Positions 1 to 10,749 of a stretch of DNA of 41,983 bases are shown here, piece by piece (the stretch's first letter is position 1; each line of letters starts with the position of its first letter). This DNA is from JACJYE01 sp964432875 (lineage in GTDB: Bacteria > Bacteroidota > Bacteroidia > Chitinophagales > Saprospiraceae). The notes below the pieces were generated by a model. That model was not told where the DNA came from. It did not search any database and saw only the letters and a program-made list of their open reading frames with translations. Location: the NCBI GenBank assembly GCA_964432875.1, contig CAYSPJ010000039.1, positions 1 through 41,983 of the forward strand. Direction: 5' to 3'. The position numbers were made by a program, and so were the translations under genes.

Positions 1-3000
1 TCGAGAACCAGGTCCAGCGGCCGTTGCCGTTCAGCGGGATGTAGCGGGCGCGGTCGGTGGCCTTGTTGATTTGCAGGATTTTCGGGTTGAGGAAAGTACC
101 CACTATGGAATTGGAAGCGTAGAACACCGTATCCGTCACGGGATTGGGATAGGCGTTGTACTCCTTGCCTTCCGAAGCATCCCAGGCGCGGAACTCGATG
201 GCCTTGCCGGCATCGGCCGGGTTACCGAAAATAGCCATGAATGCCGCATACAAACCGCCGTCGGTACCGCTGATGGGTGCCACCCCGCGGATGCGCCCGT
301 CGATCCAGGCGCTGACCAGGTCCATGGTGTCGCGGGAGGTGACGCCTGGGGCGTCGGTGAAGGCGAAGTTGGTGATGGTGGTCATGTTTTGCGAGAACTG
401 GCTGGGATCGACCACCCAATAAGGTGGCTTGGCCAGCACTTTCACCTCGATGCGCACCGTATCAAAGCCTTGGTTGATTAGGCCCGAGGTGGATAAGATG
501 GTTAAGGTGATCGCGGTATCGCCAAGCGGCAGCATACTGCCGTCGATGGTGAAGTTGATCTTGCGCCCCAGCGGCGAGGTGATGAGGGCAGCAGGAGGGT
601 TAGAGGGATCAGCCATCAGCCAGGGATAGTTTTGGAGCTCCTCTACCGAGAACCCGATCGCCGCTGGCGTATTGCGGAAAGCCGTCGTGCTCAAGACCGT
701 CTGGCTGCCTTGGTAAATGGTCGTCCGCAGCAAGGTCTCATCCAGGTAAATATCCCTGGAGATGACGCGGAACTCCCAGCGGAAAGTGTCCGGATAGCGG
801 TTGCCCGCTTCATCGACGAGGTCATAGACGGTAGCTACCAGGTCTTGGCGGTCATAATTGAGCAATATCTGGTCGTTAGGCTGGAAGACGAGGGTGTTGT
901 TGTCGGAGAAGCAGAAGAAGTTGCCCGGCACGGGGATGCCCGTGTCCTTGTTGACCAACTCGAATTTCATCTCCCCTACCTTGCTGCAATCCAAGTCCTT
1001 GTTGATGCGGATGCTGATCTCGTCGCCCACCAGCCAGACGCCATTGGCGGGTTTGGTGAGGGCAAACAAGTCGCCAGTCTGCCGGCGGATCTGGCCGCGG
1101 ATGGTGTTGGAGCGGACTACCCCATCGGGGCCGCAGAAGACGATGGCTCTGATTTCATAGGTGCCATCGGGGTATTGGTTGTAGAGCTCGGTGATATCCC
1201 AGGTGAGGAACAACTTAGGTATCTGGCCCGGGCCAAAGTTTTCAGCATTGTAATTGGCCAGTGCCTCGGCATCGAGCACGAAATCTGGTTCGAGCTGGCT
1301 AGCGGGCACCCGCCTCCAGCCCGAGCCGTCGCCGATGCGGCGGTACTCGAGATAGACCTCCTGGAGCTTGGGGTTATCGGGGTCGTAATCACGCAACTCG
1401 AGGACCAAGGCTTCGCGGCTGTCCATCTCGAAGGGGTTGCGGCGGCGGATGAGCCAGTCGTTGCCCGGGGCGGCGATGGTAATGTCGCTGCAAGGATGGT
1501 CAAAGTAAGCGCTGATGGTGACGGTATCGCGCACGCCGAGCAGGTACAAGTCGCCGTCGGTACAACTGGGGCGCAGTACCACCTGGATGTTTTCATACTC
1601 ATACACCCCAGGGGAAGGCAAAATCTCCAGCGGCAGGATGTACGGCTGGTTGGGGTTGATGAAAGTGTAAGTCAAGCCGTCGTAGTTGCCGCCGCCGAGG
1701 TATTGGCCTGCCAGGATGAGGGTGGCGCCGTTGGTATTGCTCTCCCCTTCGTGATAGACGAAGTGGTCGCGCTGCTCGCCGAAAGGGTTGAGGTTGGTGA
1801 GCTGGATGTAAAACTTGGCGGTGCTATTGATGTCCTGGTTGCGCAATTCGAAGTGGTCGAAAGCCGAGCGCGTCTCCGGATCCCAGATGGAGATGTCGAA
1901 TCGGTCGCGGAGGATAGCGCCCGGCTCTGGCGGGCAGGAGCTGCGGCCGCCGAGGAGCTGGAAGTAGGGCGTGTGGCCAGATTCCCGCGGACGGATAATG
2001 GTGACACTGAACTGGTCGCCAGGGTCATCATCGCTCAAGACGTAGCCGATGGTGTATTCTGAGGAGTTGCTGTTGTAGCGATCGATGCCCCACTCGGCGT
2101 CAGCGTTGAATTGTGCCCCGATTTTTGAATCCGTCTTAAAAACATTAGATTCAACGCCAAGACCAATACTTACATCCGCAATAGCAAGCGCACCTGCCGC
2201 GATCGAGATATCCAAATAGCCCCGTTGCTGGTACAAGGTGCTTTTGCTGCGGCTGAACACCTCGGCCCGCTCGATGTTTACGCCGGCCGAGAAAGTCGTA
2301 TTGCTGGCCTCCGGGAAGACCTCGACGACCGGAGTTTCAAGCCTCGACTCGATCAAAGCGGAGGACAAGAACAAGGAATCCAGCCAATACCGCACGCCTC
2401 TGGAAGAGCGCTCGTATTTTTCCTGGAGCGAAGAAGTGAAAATGATTTCCCGCACGGCTTGGGGAGTGGCCGAAGTATCACCCGGCAAAATGTTGACTGC
2501 CGGGTCTTCGCAGAAAGCTTTTCGCGCGTCGTTGGCACCAGCAACCCGCGCATTGAAATCAACGAACAATGCGATTAGCCCGCCGTATTCTGCTATCGCC
2601 TTACGCCTTAGATCTTGGGCGTCAAACACCTCGGCACATAAGGAGTAATAAGGTACTGTCGTGACCTGATGATAGCGCAGCACCTGCTGCCAGTTGAAAG
2701 CCTCGACCTCTAATTGGCGGATGGCTAGTTGGGCCGGCTGCACGACGCCCCCTCTGACAATGGTTTTCGTGCCAGCTCGGACGGAGTCGATGTCGTTCAT
2801 CCTCTCTTTGACCAACTGCTTGATTTGCCCCACGGTGTAGAACCAATCGGTCTGGATGCCTTCCGGCGCGATGGCGATTTCCTGCCGCTTGCGGAAGGAG
2901 CAAGTGGCCTCGACAAATTCGATGGTTTCCGTAATGCCGTACTGCGTAGAAATGCCCACGCCGACCAGCACATCGGCATCCGGGCCGACAAAGTCGCTGG

Positions 3001-6000
3001 TCGAGGAGGTTTCGATGCGCTGTTGGGTGGTAAAGGACAGCTCTTGAGTATTTTCGGTATCTTCCCCTCCCCCTCCAAGAACAGAAGCGGTCACAAAGAC
3101 CCCTACCCCAGCCGAGATCTTCAGATCAGTGACCAAGCCCCCGCCAAGGCGGAAGGAAGAAACGTCAGCATAGGATTTGGTGATGGTTTGCCCCTCATCG
3201 ATGTAGCTGTAGCTGCCATCGCCCGGAGGGTCTCGCAAGATCACTACCGGGTATTTCAGTTGGCCCTCTTCATCGGTGGGATCGACGATGATATCACTGC
3301 CGGGGATTACATCGCTGCCCAAGACCACGACCGGGATGGTGCGCTCGGCCAGCAAATCGCCGATGCTCGAGAAGTACTGGATATTGATGCCTTTGCGGAA
3401 AGGGGAGACCAAATTGGGCGTGCCCGCCACAAAGGTGTGCGCCGGAAAGCCATTGCGGGTGCTATCGTAGTCGATGCGGGTCCGCTGGACGGTCGCGGCA
3501 GAATTATTGATGATCATATAACCCTCTTTGACATCGCAACTGGCGCCTTGATGGTTTTCGGTGATGCGGAAAGCCAGGCTGTAGCTCTCGCCCTGGTTGA
3601 TGACGCGCGGCTGCGTGGGATCGCAACTGGGCCTCATGCCAAATTCCGAAGCCAGGGTTATCATGGCGGGCTTGTGGTAAACCAGGGTGCGCTGGACCAT
3701 CGTATCCGGGACTTCCAGGCCAAAAACACCTTGGTTGTCAAAGCGGCCGTTGGCGATGTGCAAGGCATCCAGGTCCAAAGGCGTCGGCCGGTATTCGAGA
3801 TAGCCGACGATGAGGTTGTTTTCCAGCGAAAGCGGCGTGGCGCTGACCACTCGAGCGCTCAGCTCGGGCAGCGGCGGCAACCTCAGGGTAGTCGTACCGG
3901 TCAGACTGGTCTGCTGGGCGCGTAGGAAGCAGCCGTCCCGATTGGTCACTTCGATGGTAAAGCGCCCATTGGAGGAAGCGGGGAAGCCGCACACATTGCG
4001 CACGCTGATCTCGACCGGATAGGTGAGTGTATCGGCAAAGTTTAGGGTGGTCAATCGGGGGATGGGCATCGATATCTCGTCTGGCCCCAAAGGCTGGAAA
4101 CGATGCAAGATAACCGTCTCGTTGGGCGTGCCCTGATTACGGCGGAACAGGCTGTCGATTTCGATACGGATGCGCTGCAGGCCTGGCTCGTTGGATTTCA
4201 GGATCAAGCTATAGCGCCCGTCCCGATCCGTTTCAGTCGCTTCCACAAAAGAGGTGCCGTCGGCTAAAAAATGCCTGGCCAAGACCCGGGCGCTGTCGAT
4301 GGCGCAATCCGTACCGGCGTAGCGCACCACGCCCGTCACCGCAAAAGCGGTAGTGTCAATAAAGAAGATATTGGCCCGGGTGCTGTTTTGCGGCGAAAGG
4401 GTAAAGTTCTTGACCCGCTCTAAAAAGCCATGGTTCAAATAAGAGACCGAAAGCGTATAGTTGACCGGGCTTTCCCCCACGTAAAGCCCGCTGAGGATAT
4501 ACTGCCCGTTGTTGTCGGTCAAGGTTTCATAGCGGTAGCGCTCGCCTTCGACGGTCGCTTCGGCTACGAGCTTGGCGCCAACCACGGCCGCGCTGCCCTG
4601 CAACGTGATGACCTCGCCTTCAAATTGTCCAGCCCCTGGGGTGAAGCCGATGTCCGAGCGCCCCTGGTCTTGCACGTTGTTCACGACCACTCTTACCGTA
4701 TAGACGTATTGCCGCCCCGGCACCCCATCGCCATCGTTGATAAAGCTGATGTTGGGCTGCACGGTAGCGATCTGTTCCGCATCGCGGAAAACCCGGAATT
4801 CATTGACCATGCCAAGATTGCCGCCATAGATCCAAGCCACCCTGGTGCGGTTGGCAAAGGTACCTTTGCTGGCTTCCACGGCGGTGAGTTGGGAGACTGG
4901 CCCGGGGTTGGAGACCCGCCCGTTGGCGGCGGGATTGGGCGACGAGACGAAAAGCTGGCCGCCGACCTGCCGGTAAGCGGCGATCTCATAAGCGATGCCA
5001 TTGATCGGCAGCCCAGTCAAGGTGAAAAAGACATCCCGATAGGTACGGCGGCCCGGGTTGACGACTTGGAAGGTATCCCGGATAAGCGGGGCCGCATTCT
5101 GCCGATAGATGAAGAAGCCATCCACATTGGCGTCGAGGGGCAAGTTCCAGCCCAAATCGATCCAATTGGGGAAATCGGTGGTAGCAAATAAGCCCGTGGG
5201 GGCTGACGGCACCGGGTAGCCCGCGCCAGCGCTGCCCGGGGCAGAACTGTAATTCAGCCCGCCGCGCTGGCTCAGCGCGAATATCTCATAAGTGTAGCTT
5301 ACCCCCGGGGTGCCGCTCCTATCGGCGAAAGCGAAGCTTTGCTCGGCACCATTATGTTGGTAGGGCAAGAAGCCCAGCTCTGTGCGTGTGTTGCCCGGCC
5401 CGACCCGGTCGATGCGGAACTCATTGACCCCGCGCGCCCGGTAGCGGAAGGCCAGCTCGACAAAGCCCTTCGCCGTTTGGGTAGTGGCAGTGACTTGGTA
5501 TGGCGCCCTCAGGGGTGGGAAATCCGCTTCCGCTTTGGAAGTGCGCGACTGCAGGGGCATGCCGTCGCGATTGAGCAAGGCGACGATATGGTAGGTCGGG
5601 TGCGAAAAGGGCACTCCATTATAATCGTTATAAGACCGGCTCGAACCGGGCACATTCGCGATGACCTCGCCGTCGCGGAAAATCCGGAACCCATCCACCA
5701 CCTCGCCCCGGTAGCCCCAAGTGAGCAGCACGGCGTTGGAATCGGGCATCGTCAGGGCATCAAAAGGCATCGGGCGGGCAATCTCGGGGAAGACCAGCTC
5801 TACGGTGCGCGGCTCGGAAAAACCGAGCCCGGAGCTGTTGCTGCGCACTGCGCGTACCTGATAGATGTAGCGCTGGTCGGGCTTGCCTGTCACATCCACG
5901 AAGGACAAAGTGCTGTTGGCCAGCACCTGGCCGAGCGGCAAGTTGTTGCGCAGGATCTCGTAATAATCCACCTTGTCCGTAGCATGGCTCCATTGGAGAG

Positions 6001-9000
6001 TGATAGTGTTGTCTTGCCCGTTCAAGCCCGGCAAACCCGAGAGATATTCGACGGCACTCAGCTCGGGATAGATTGTATTGAGCAATAGGTTTCTTTGGCT
6101 GGCTTGCAAGACCTTCTCGCCGTCTTCCAGGGTGTAGAGGGTCGCCTGATAAGGGTAAGTAATCCCCCCTCTGCCCAGGGTATCGAGCAGGAAACCGGGG
6201 GTTCCTTTGGGCACCGAAGCTAATTCGCTGAGCCCTCGGCGCAGCTCGCTGCCGCCGATGCGCCCTTCGGTATGCGACCAGGTGATGGACATGGCTTGCT
6301 CGTCGGCGTAGGGGCGCACCTGGAAGGAATGGAAGCGCGCCAAGCTGTCGCGATAAGGCAAAGGCGGTACCGCCGCCAACGGGAATTGATCGAGGAATAA
6401 AGCACTGGTGCGGTTGCTGCTCGACAACAGCAGGCTCGGAGTATTCAGCACATGGCCGCCGCCTTGGCTTTCTACGCTCACCCGCCAATTGCCGGTGCCC
6501 ACCAGCGGGTGCAGCCGCTCGAAGCGGAAATAGCCGGAGCTGTCGGTGAAGGTGCGCAGCAAGAAGGTGCTGTCGGCAGCGTTTCTCAAGTCCACCGCCA
6601 CATTATGCAAATCAGCAGTATAGCCGTGGCTCACGATTTGCCCTTGAGCGAATAGCTGCCCCTTGCGGATACCCGCTGCATGGGCCTTGGTGGACTGATC
6701 GCCCAGATAGCTGGCCTGGATAGTATAGTTATGGAGCTGCCCCGCCACGGCCGTGCGGTCGTAATAAAAGCGCGCGCCGGTGGGCAACTCTTCCAAAAGG
6801 CTGCCGTCGCGATAAATCGAGAAGGTGGCAAAAATAAAATCGGGATAATCCCAGCGCAGAGCTACGTGCATGGGGATGTGGCTGGAAGCGGCAAAGCCCG
6901 TGGGCACCTGCAGCGGCGAGCCGGCCTGCGGGGCCACGCTGGCCGTAGCGCTGGCCGCTGCGCTAAAGGCATAGCCATCGCTGAAGGCACGAAAAGCGCG
7001 CACTTGGATGTTCACGTTCGCTTGCCCGCCCGGCAGGTTGGGGGTATAGTAGCTGCGGCTCTGGTAGGAGAGCAAGGTGTCGAAGGGCTGCCCATTAGCC
7101 GACAGGACGAAGCCGTCGAAATTGCAGTGCTGTTGCTGGTATGCGGGGTCGATGGTGATGAACAAAAAGCCATCAGCCTGAGGCGCGACGCTGGCGATAG
7201 CTGGCATCGCGATGACCGGGTAAGCGATGGCGGCTTGCTGCCCGGTGCCGAAGTAAGCGGTGTCGGCCGCTGCCAGATAGGGGCTGACGGCATACTCCGT
7301 CGTTTGGCCAGGGCGCCCCTGATAATCGCGATAAAGGTAGTTTTGGCCGCGCTTCAGCACGCGCTTGATGGGCACGCCATCCCGGAAGATGACAAAGCCG
7401 GAAAGGTTGTCGTACGTATTGGGAGCGGCCGGCAAAGACCAGCTCAGCTCTACCCCATTGCACAGCGGTAAAGGCTGGGCCTGCAAGTTTTGCGCCTGCG
7501 GCAAGCTGGGGATGCTGACGCCCGGCGCGACGGCCGGCCTCGATTCCAGGCTTGCCTCCCCCCCTATGCTCCGGCGGAAAGCGGTGAGCGTATAGTCGAA
7601 TACGCCGCCAGGAGCAGCGTAGTAGTCGTAAAAGGAGCGGTCGGAAGGATCCAATATGGCAATCAACTCCCCGCTGCGGTACAAGCGGAAGCCATCGAAA
7701 TTGTCTGAATCGTGGTTCCAGAGCAAGGTGATGAGGTTGTTGCTGAGCGTGTCAAAATTGTTGACCGCCATCAAGCCATAAGGGGGTTGGACCTCCGGCA
7801 TGGTATCGAACAACATGCGGCTGTCTCGCACCAGCGAGTCTTCTTTGAAGCCATAAGCGACCAAGCGGTACTGATAAATATATCCAGCCGTGCCGCCGCG
7901 GTCGATGAGCTCGAGCGCCCCCGGCAGCCCATCATCGGTGATGCCGATGAGCTGCCCCTCGCGGTAGAGCTGGAAATGGATGGGCGCCTCGAGGTTGGCC
8001 GAAGGAGTATAATCCCAAGTAAAAGCCAGCTCGTCGATGCGGTTTTCGGTCTGGATCGAGTCGATGGTCAAAGTTGCCTCCTTGCTGGCTGGATAGTTCT
8101 CCAGAGCGGTGAAATCCAGCCCGCTGCTGCGCGGCTTGAGGTTGTTCAGCGTGTCCAGCAAGCGGAAATTGTTGGGGAAAGTGAAACGCCCCTGGTTTTG
8201 GGCCCGGATGCTGAATATCGCCTGCCGGTCGTAGTAAACGCTATCAAAAACGTATAAACCGGTATAGTCGGTCAGCACGGTGGCGCGCACCGTATCGTTG
8301 CCGATGCGGGTGGTGTAAGAGATGGGGATGCCCTCGATGCCGACCTGCAACGGCGTGCGCACGTAGCCGGAAAGCCGTCCGATGGCTGGCACTGCTACTG
8401 TGTCCATAGAACGTGCCCGGGCAACGCCCGCCGAATCGAGCAAGTCGATCTGATAGGTGCTGATGCGGCCGAAGGTCGGGCTGCCGTCGAGGAAAGACCT
8501 GGAAGTGGGCGGCAAATTCGCGATGATGGTCCCGTTGCGCCGCACGTTGATCTGCTGGGCGAAAGCCGCGACGTTGGCCCAGTCCAGGGCTACCGCGTCG
8601 GTACCCACCAGGCTCGCTATCAGCCCGATGGCTGAGGTGCTGCCGCTGGCGCAGACTTGCTGGGGCAGCGTGCGGTCGAGGGGGTCGTTGAAGGTGCGCA
8701 GGCAATAATCGTAAGCCCTGCCGTTGATCAGGTTGAGGTCGCCCCCGCCGATGGTAAAGGCATCGACAAAGATAAAGCTCGTATCCACTCTTTCCGTACC
8801 TGGCACGCTGGCAATCAGGGTGCTATCCCCATCGGCGATGCGGTAAACCAGGAAAGTGGAGCTCAACTGCGATTTGTTCACCCAGCTCAATTCAACGCGG
8901 CCGGGATGCGTGCCTTGCGAAGCCATGAAGTTGACCGGCGGCTGGAAGGGCAAGGTAGAACCCGTGGCGCTCAGGCTGGTACACGCCATGCTGCCGCTGC

Positions 9001-9472
9001 CACGGATGAAGAGGTTGAGCGTGAAGTTGACGGTGCTATCCGGCCCGACGAAGTGGCGGTAGCTATTAGTAAGCAGGCCATTAGCGTCATAGACGATTTC
9101 GGAATAGATGCGTTTGCCCTCAGCCAGCAGCTCGACCAGCACCCCATCGGGATAGGGCATGCAGCGCATACCGACGTTTTTGAAACACTCCTCCAACACC
9201 TGCCAGGAGACGGTGATGAAAGCATCCGAGGTGTCGGTAGCTTCCAAGATGCTCTGGCGGTTGAGCGCCGGGAATTCCGGCTGCTGCACGCCCGGCTGGG
9301 CGGTGCCGCCACAGCCGTCGAGGGTAATATAAAAGACCTGCCCGAAGGTGGCGCTGACGCTGCCGGCAGCAGACGAGGCCTGTGTATGGGCAGCAGACGG
9401 GCCAGACTGAGCGTGCAGCAAGAGGGGCTGAACACCGCACACCAACAAAATCAGAGTGTATAGATACCGCAT
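1..9472 (-). CDS. Giant secreted multi-fibronectin-III-like surface protein (C-terminus outside window)
   Basis: An uninterrupted reading frame of more than 3,150 codons runs from the ATG at 9472 to the window edge, so the C-terminus is missing. The N-terminus is a typical signal peptide (MRYLYTLILLVCG..., cleavage near LLHAQS). Residues ~175-1600 hold at least twelve fibronectin-III-like modules, recognisable by a recurring F-x-[IVL]-[YF]-R-D-G core followed by Y-x-D...PG...Y-x-Y (for example FRLYRSGELIA, FSIYRDGSLLEE, FRIFRDGEVIA). Carboxypeptidase-regulatory-like beta modules, with a TDxxGxYxF type core, interrupt them near residues 360-450, 940-1000, 1615-1680 and 1710-1775. Residues ~1950-2650 do not match a family I can name. 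The last part resembles the Ig-like segments that precede sorting tails in large Bacteroidota exoproteins. It is probably an adhesin or structural exoprotein. T9SS export is inferred only, because the tail is not visible. The three collar-protein genes lie directly upstream on the same strand. Confidence 0.85.
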   Translation of the reverse strand, partial: MRYLYTLILLVCGVQPLLLHAQSGPSAAHTQASSAAGSVSATFGQVFYITLDGCGGTAQPGVQQPEFPALNRQSILEATDTSDAFITVSWQVLEECFKNVGMRCMPYPDGVLVELLAEGKRIYSEIVYDANGLLTNSYRHFVGPDSTVNFTLNLFIRGSGSMACTSLSATGSTLPFQPPVNFMASQGTHPGRVELSWVNKSQLSSTFLVYRIADGDSTLIASVPGTERVDTSFIFVDAFTIGGGDLNLINGRAYDYCLRTFNDPLDRTLPQQVCASGSTSAIGLIASLVGTDAVALDWANVAAFAQQINVRRNGTIIANLPPTSRSFLDGSPTFGRISTYQIDLLDSAGVARARSMDTVAVPAIGRLSGYVRTPLQVGIEGIPISYTTRIGNDTVRATVLTDYTGLYVFDSVYYDRQAIFSIRAQNQGRFTFPNNFRLLDTLNNLKPRSSGLDFTALENYPASKEATLTIDSIQTENRIDELAFTWDYTPSANLEAPIHFQLYREGQLIGITDDGLPGALELIDRGGTAGYIYQYRLVAYGFKEDSLVRDSRMLFDTMPEVQPPYGLMAVNNFDTLSNNLITLLWNHDSDNFDGFRLYRSGELIAILDPSDRSFYDYYAAPGGVFDYTLTAFRRSIGGEASLESRPAVAPGVSIPSLPQAQNLQAQPLPLCNGVELSWSLPAAPNTYDNLSGFVIFRDGVPIKRVLKRGQNYLYRDYQGRPGQTTEYAVSPYLAAADTAYFGTGQQAAIAYPVIAMPAIASVAPQADGFLFITIDPAYQQQHCNFDGFVLSANGQPFDTLLSYQSRSYYTPNLPGGQANVNIQVRAFRAFSDGYAFSAAASATASVAPQAGSPLQVPTGFAASSHIPMHVALRWDYPDFIFATFSIYRDGSLLEELPTGARFYYDRTAVAGQLHNYTIQASYLGDQSTKAHAAGIRKGQLFAQGQIVSHGYTADLHNVAVDLRNAADSTFLLRTFTDSSGYFRFERLHPLVGTGNWRVSVESQGGGHVLNTPSLLLSSSNRTSALFLDQFPLAAVPPLPYRDSLARFHSFQVRPYADEQAMSITWSHTEGRIGGSELRRGLSELASVPKGTPGFLLDTLGRGGITYPYQATLYTLEDGEKVLQASQRNLLLNTIYPELSAVEYLSGLPGLNGQDNTITLQWSHATDKVDYYEILRNNLPLGQVLANSTLSFVDVTGKPDQRYIYQVRAVRSNSSGLGFSEPRTVELVFPEIARPMPFDALTMPDSNAVLLTWGYRGEVVDGFRIFRDGEVIANVPGSSRSYNDYNGVPFSHPTYHIVALLNRDGMPLQSRTSKAEADFPPLRAPYQVTATTQTAKGFVELAFRYRARGVNEFRIDRVGPGNTRTELGFLPYQHNGAEQSFAFADRSGTPGVSYTYEIFALSQRGGLNYSSAPGSAGAGYPVPSAPTGLFATTDFPNWIDLGWNLPLDANVDGFFIYRQNAAPLIRDTFQVVNPGRRTYRDVFFTLTGLPINGIAYEIAAYRQVGGQLFVSSPNPAANGRVSNPGPVSQLTAVEASKGTFANRTRVAWIYGGNLGMVNEFRVFRDAEQIATVQPNISFINDGDGVPGRQYVYTVRVVVNNVQDQGRSDIGFTPGAGQFEGEVITLQGSAAVVGAKLVAEATVEGERYRYETLTDNNGQYILSGLYVGESPVNYTLSVSYLNHGFLERVKNFTLSPQNSTRANIFFIDTTAFAVTGVVRYAGTDCAIDSARVLARHFLADGTSFVEATETDRDGRYSLILKSNEPGLQRIRIEIDSLFRRNQGTPNETVILHRFQPLGPDEISMPIPRLTTLNFADTLTYPVEISVRNVCGFPASSNGRFTIEVTNRDGCFLRAQQTSLTGTTTLRLPPLPELSARVVSATPLSLENNLIVGYLEYRPTPLDLDALHIANGRFDNQGVFGLEVPDTMVQRTLVYHKPAMITLASEFGMRPSCDPTQPRVINQGESYSLAFRITENHQGASCDVKEGYMIINNSAATVQRTRIDYDSTRNGFPAHTFVAGTPNLVSPFRKGINIQYFSSIGDLLAERTIPVVVLGSDVIPGSDIIVDPTDEEGQLKYPVVILRDPPGDGSYSYIDEGQTITKSYADVSSFRLGGGLVTDLKISAGVGVFVTASVLGGGGEDTENTQELSFTTQQRIETSSTSDFVGPDADVLVGVGISTQYGITETIEFVEATCSFRKRQEIAIAPEGIQTDWFYTVGQIKQLVKERMNDIDSVRAGTKTIVRGGVVQPAQLAIRQLEVEAFNWQQVLRYHQVTTVPYYSLCAEVFDAQDLRRKAIAEYGGLIALFVDFNARVAGANDARKAFCEDPAVNILPGDTSATPQAVREIIFTSSLQEKYERSSRGVRYWLDSLFLSSALIESRLETPVVEVFPEASNTTFSAGVNIERAEVFSRSKSTLYQQRGYLDISIAAGALAIADVSIGLGVESNVFKTDSKIGAQFNADAEWGIDRYNSNSSEYTIGYVLSDDDPGDQFSVTIIRPRESGHTPYFQLLGGRSSCPPEPGAILRDRFDISIWDPETRSAFDHFELRNQDINSTAKFYIQLTNLNPFGEQRDHFVYHEGESNTNGATLILAGQYLGGGNYDGLTYTFINPNQPYILPLEILPSPGVYEYENIQVVLRPSCTDGDLYLLGVRDTVTISAYFDHPCSDITIAAPGNDWLIRRRNPFEMDSREALVLELRDYDPDNPKLQEVYLEYRRIGDGSGWRRVPASQLEPDFVLDAEALANYNAENFGPGQIPKLFLTWDITELYNQYPDGTYEIRAIVFCGPDGVVRSNTIRGQIRRQTGDLFALTKPANGVWLVGDEISIRINKDLDCSKVGEMKFELVNKDTGIPVPGNFFCFSDNNTLVFQPNDQILLNYDRQDLVATVYDLVDEAGNRYPDTFRWEFRVISRDIYLDETLLRTTIYQGSQTVLSTTAFRNTPAAIGFSVEELQNYPWLMADPSNPPAALITSPLGRKINFTIDGSMLPLGDTAITLTILSTSGLINQGFDTVRIEVKVLAKPPYWVVDPSQFSQNMTTITNFAFTDAPGVTSRDTMDLVSAWIDGRIRGVAPISGTDGGLYAAFMAIFGNPADAGKAIEFRAWDASEGKEYNAYPNPVTDTVFYASNSIVGTFLNPKILQINKATDRARYIPLNGNGRWTWFS

Positions 9473-9586
9473 AATCTTCTATTTAACGCATTATTCTAAT
9501 GGCCGAGGGCTGTTTCAGGATGCTACTACTAAGGCATTTAAACTGATCATCGACCTCAGCCGGAAGCTGTCGAAAAACAGGCCTTG

Positions 9587-10678
9587 CTATTTGGCTTTGA
9601 TGATAAAATTGAGGATCAAGTAGGGCTGCAAGTTGTTGTGAGGGCTGCCTGCACCCTGGCTTGGAATGACGTGTACATGCTCTCCCGCAGGTTGGGTAAC
9701 CGCAGCTGTATCATCAAACGATCCGTCCATTCCGAGTGCAGAAGAGGTTATAGTACCTCCTGCTGTGCCGGTTCCAAAGCCTCTTGTTCCATAATTATGA
9801 ACGTGATTGCCTGCCGAACCCGTCACGCCCCCATGATTGTGCGCTGGCATTTCGGCGATGGTCAGCGTATGGGTCTTTGCACCTCCAATTTGGCCTAATG
9901 ACGCAAATTCGGCTTGGTTAGCATCTCTTCCCATGGGGTTGCGGCCACGCAAGTCCGGCACCTTAAAGCGGTTGGGGTCTGAGCCATAGGCCGTCCCAAT
10001 GAGCGCAAACAGCTCGGGGTAGAGATTGACATCATAGGAAGCCCCATCACACAATAACCACCCGGTAGGCACACTGCCAGCGGGCCCGGAGTAAGAAACG
10101 ACCATTCCGATTGGCGCCCCAAATTGGCCGCCAGCAGTGGATAAACTCGTAGCCACATCGGCCCTGGTTGCGCTGTTGGCACGGTCTGCGCTTTGGGCAT
10201 ATAGGGCGTAAGGCACGCTAAATAACTGTGTTGTTTCGCTGATGGTATAGTTAGTACCTCCTGAAGGGTCGATTGCCTGCTCCACGAAGTAGGGCCCCAT
10301 ACTCCAATTAATGGCCGAAAGGCTGCCATTCTGCACGGTTCCTCCCCCGATTTCCAAGCTCAACAAGCCTGCGGCATTGGTCATGAGGGAATGCCGCTCT
10401 CGATACATATTGGCACCGTTGGGCGCGCCTTGCAAAATGGTGATTTGCACCCCTACTGCTTGGCTGGCGATTAAGTTGTTGCTCAAGTCGCGGACTACCG
10501 CTTGGTGGCTAATCCGTTCTGGTGCTTGCCCCCAGGCCATGCCGCATACGAAGAACACGGCAAGGCTGAGCACAAACCTCAGATTGATTGAAGCAAAGCC
10601 CTTGAGCGCTTGGTGAGCGGGAAGTAAGCCAGGAGGAATATTTCCTGTGCGCAGGCGGTCAGTGTGGAAATTTTTCAT
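9587..10678 (-). CDS. Secreted phage-tail-collar-domain protein, copy 1 of 3
   Basis: 363 residues, ATG start. After an N-terminal hydrophobic stretch (FVLSLAVFFVCGMAWG) ending at A-Q-A comes the Bacteroidota exoprotein module: PERISHQAVVRD, then NGANMYRERHS, then GGTNYTISETTQLFSVPYALYA (residues ~50-165). A short linker leads to a phage tail collar domain: GWLLCDGASYDV, PDLRGRNPMGRDA, KTHTLTIAEMPAHNHGG, and a C-terminal HNNLQPY...FIIKAK. Three H-x-H motifs occur (residues 280/282, 292/294 and 334/336), reminiscent of the metal-binding needle of T4 long tail fibres. It is probably a trimeric secreted or surface binding protein rather than a virion part, since it has a signal peptide and no phage genes are nearby. 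It is the most gene-proximal copy to the giant fibronectin protein, 114 bp away, and co-transcription is possible. Confidence 0.85.
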   Translation of the reverse strand: MKNFHTDRLRTGNIPPGLLPAHQALKGFASINLRFVLSLAVFFVCGMAWGQAPERISHQAVVRDLSNNLIASQAVGVQITILQGAPNGANMYRERHSLMTNAAGLLSLEIGGGTVQNGSLSAINWSMGPYFVEQAIDPSGGTNYTISETTQLFSVPYALYAQSADRANSATRADVATSLSTAGGQFGAPIGMVVSYSGPAGSVPTGWLLCDGASYDVNLYPELFALIGTAYGSDPNRFKVPDLRGRNPMGRDANQAEFASLGQIGGAKTHTLTIAEMPAHNHGGVTGSAGNHVHNYGTRGFGTGTAGGTITSSALGMDGSFDDTAAVTQPAGEHVHVIPSQGAGSPHNNLQPYLILNFIIKAK

Positions 10679-10749
10679 GAGACACGACGGTTATTTTGTG
10701 ATGTAGTCAATTTAAAACCCCAGCCCCTAAAACAGAAGCTTGGCCAGGC

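Noticed and set aside
632..2062. Plus-strand open frame of 476 codons (and similar ones at 2729-3925, 4430-5191, 5339-6088, 6680-7471 and 8657-9463)
   Set aside because: All lie codon-aligned antisense to the giant minus-strand gene and have no domain or signal features. Their shared frame confirms that the minus-strand frame is continuous.
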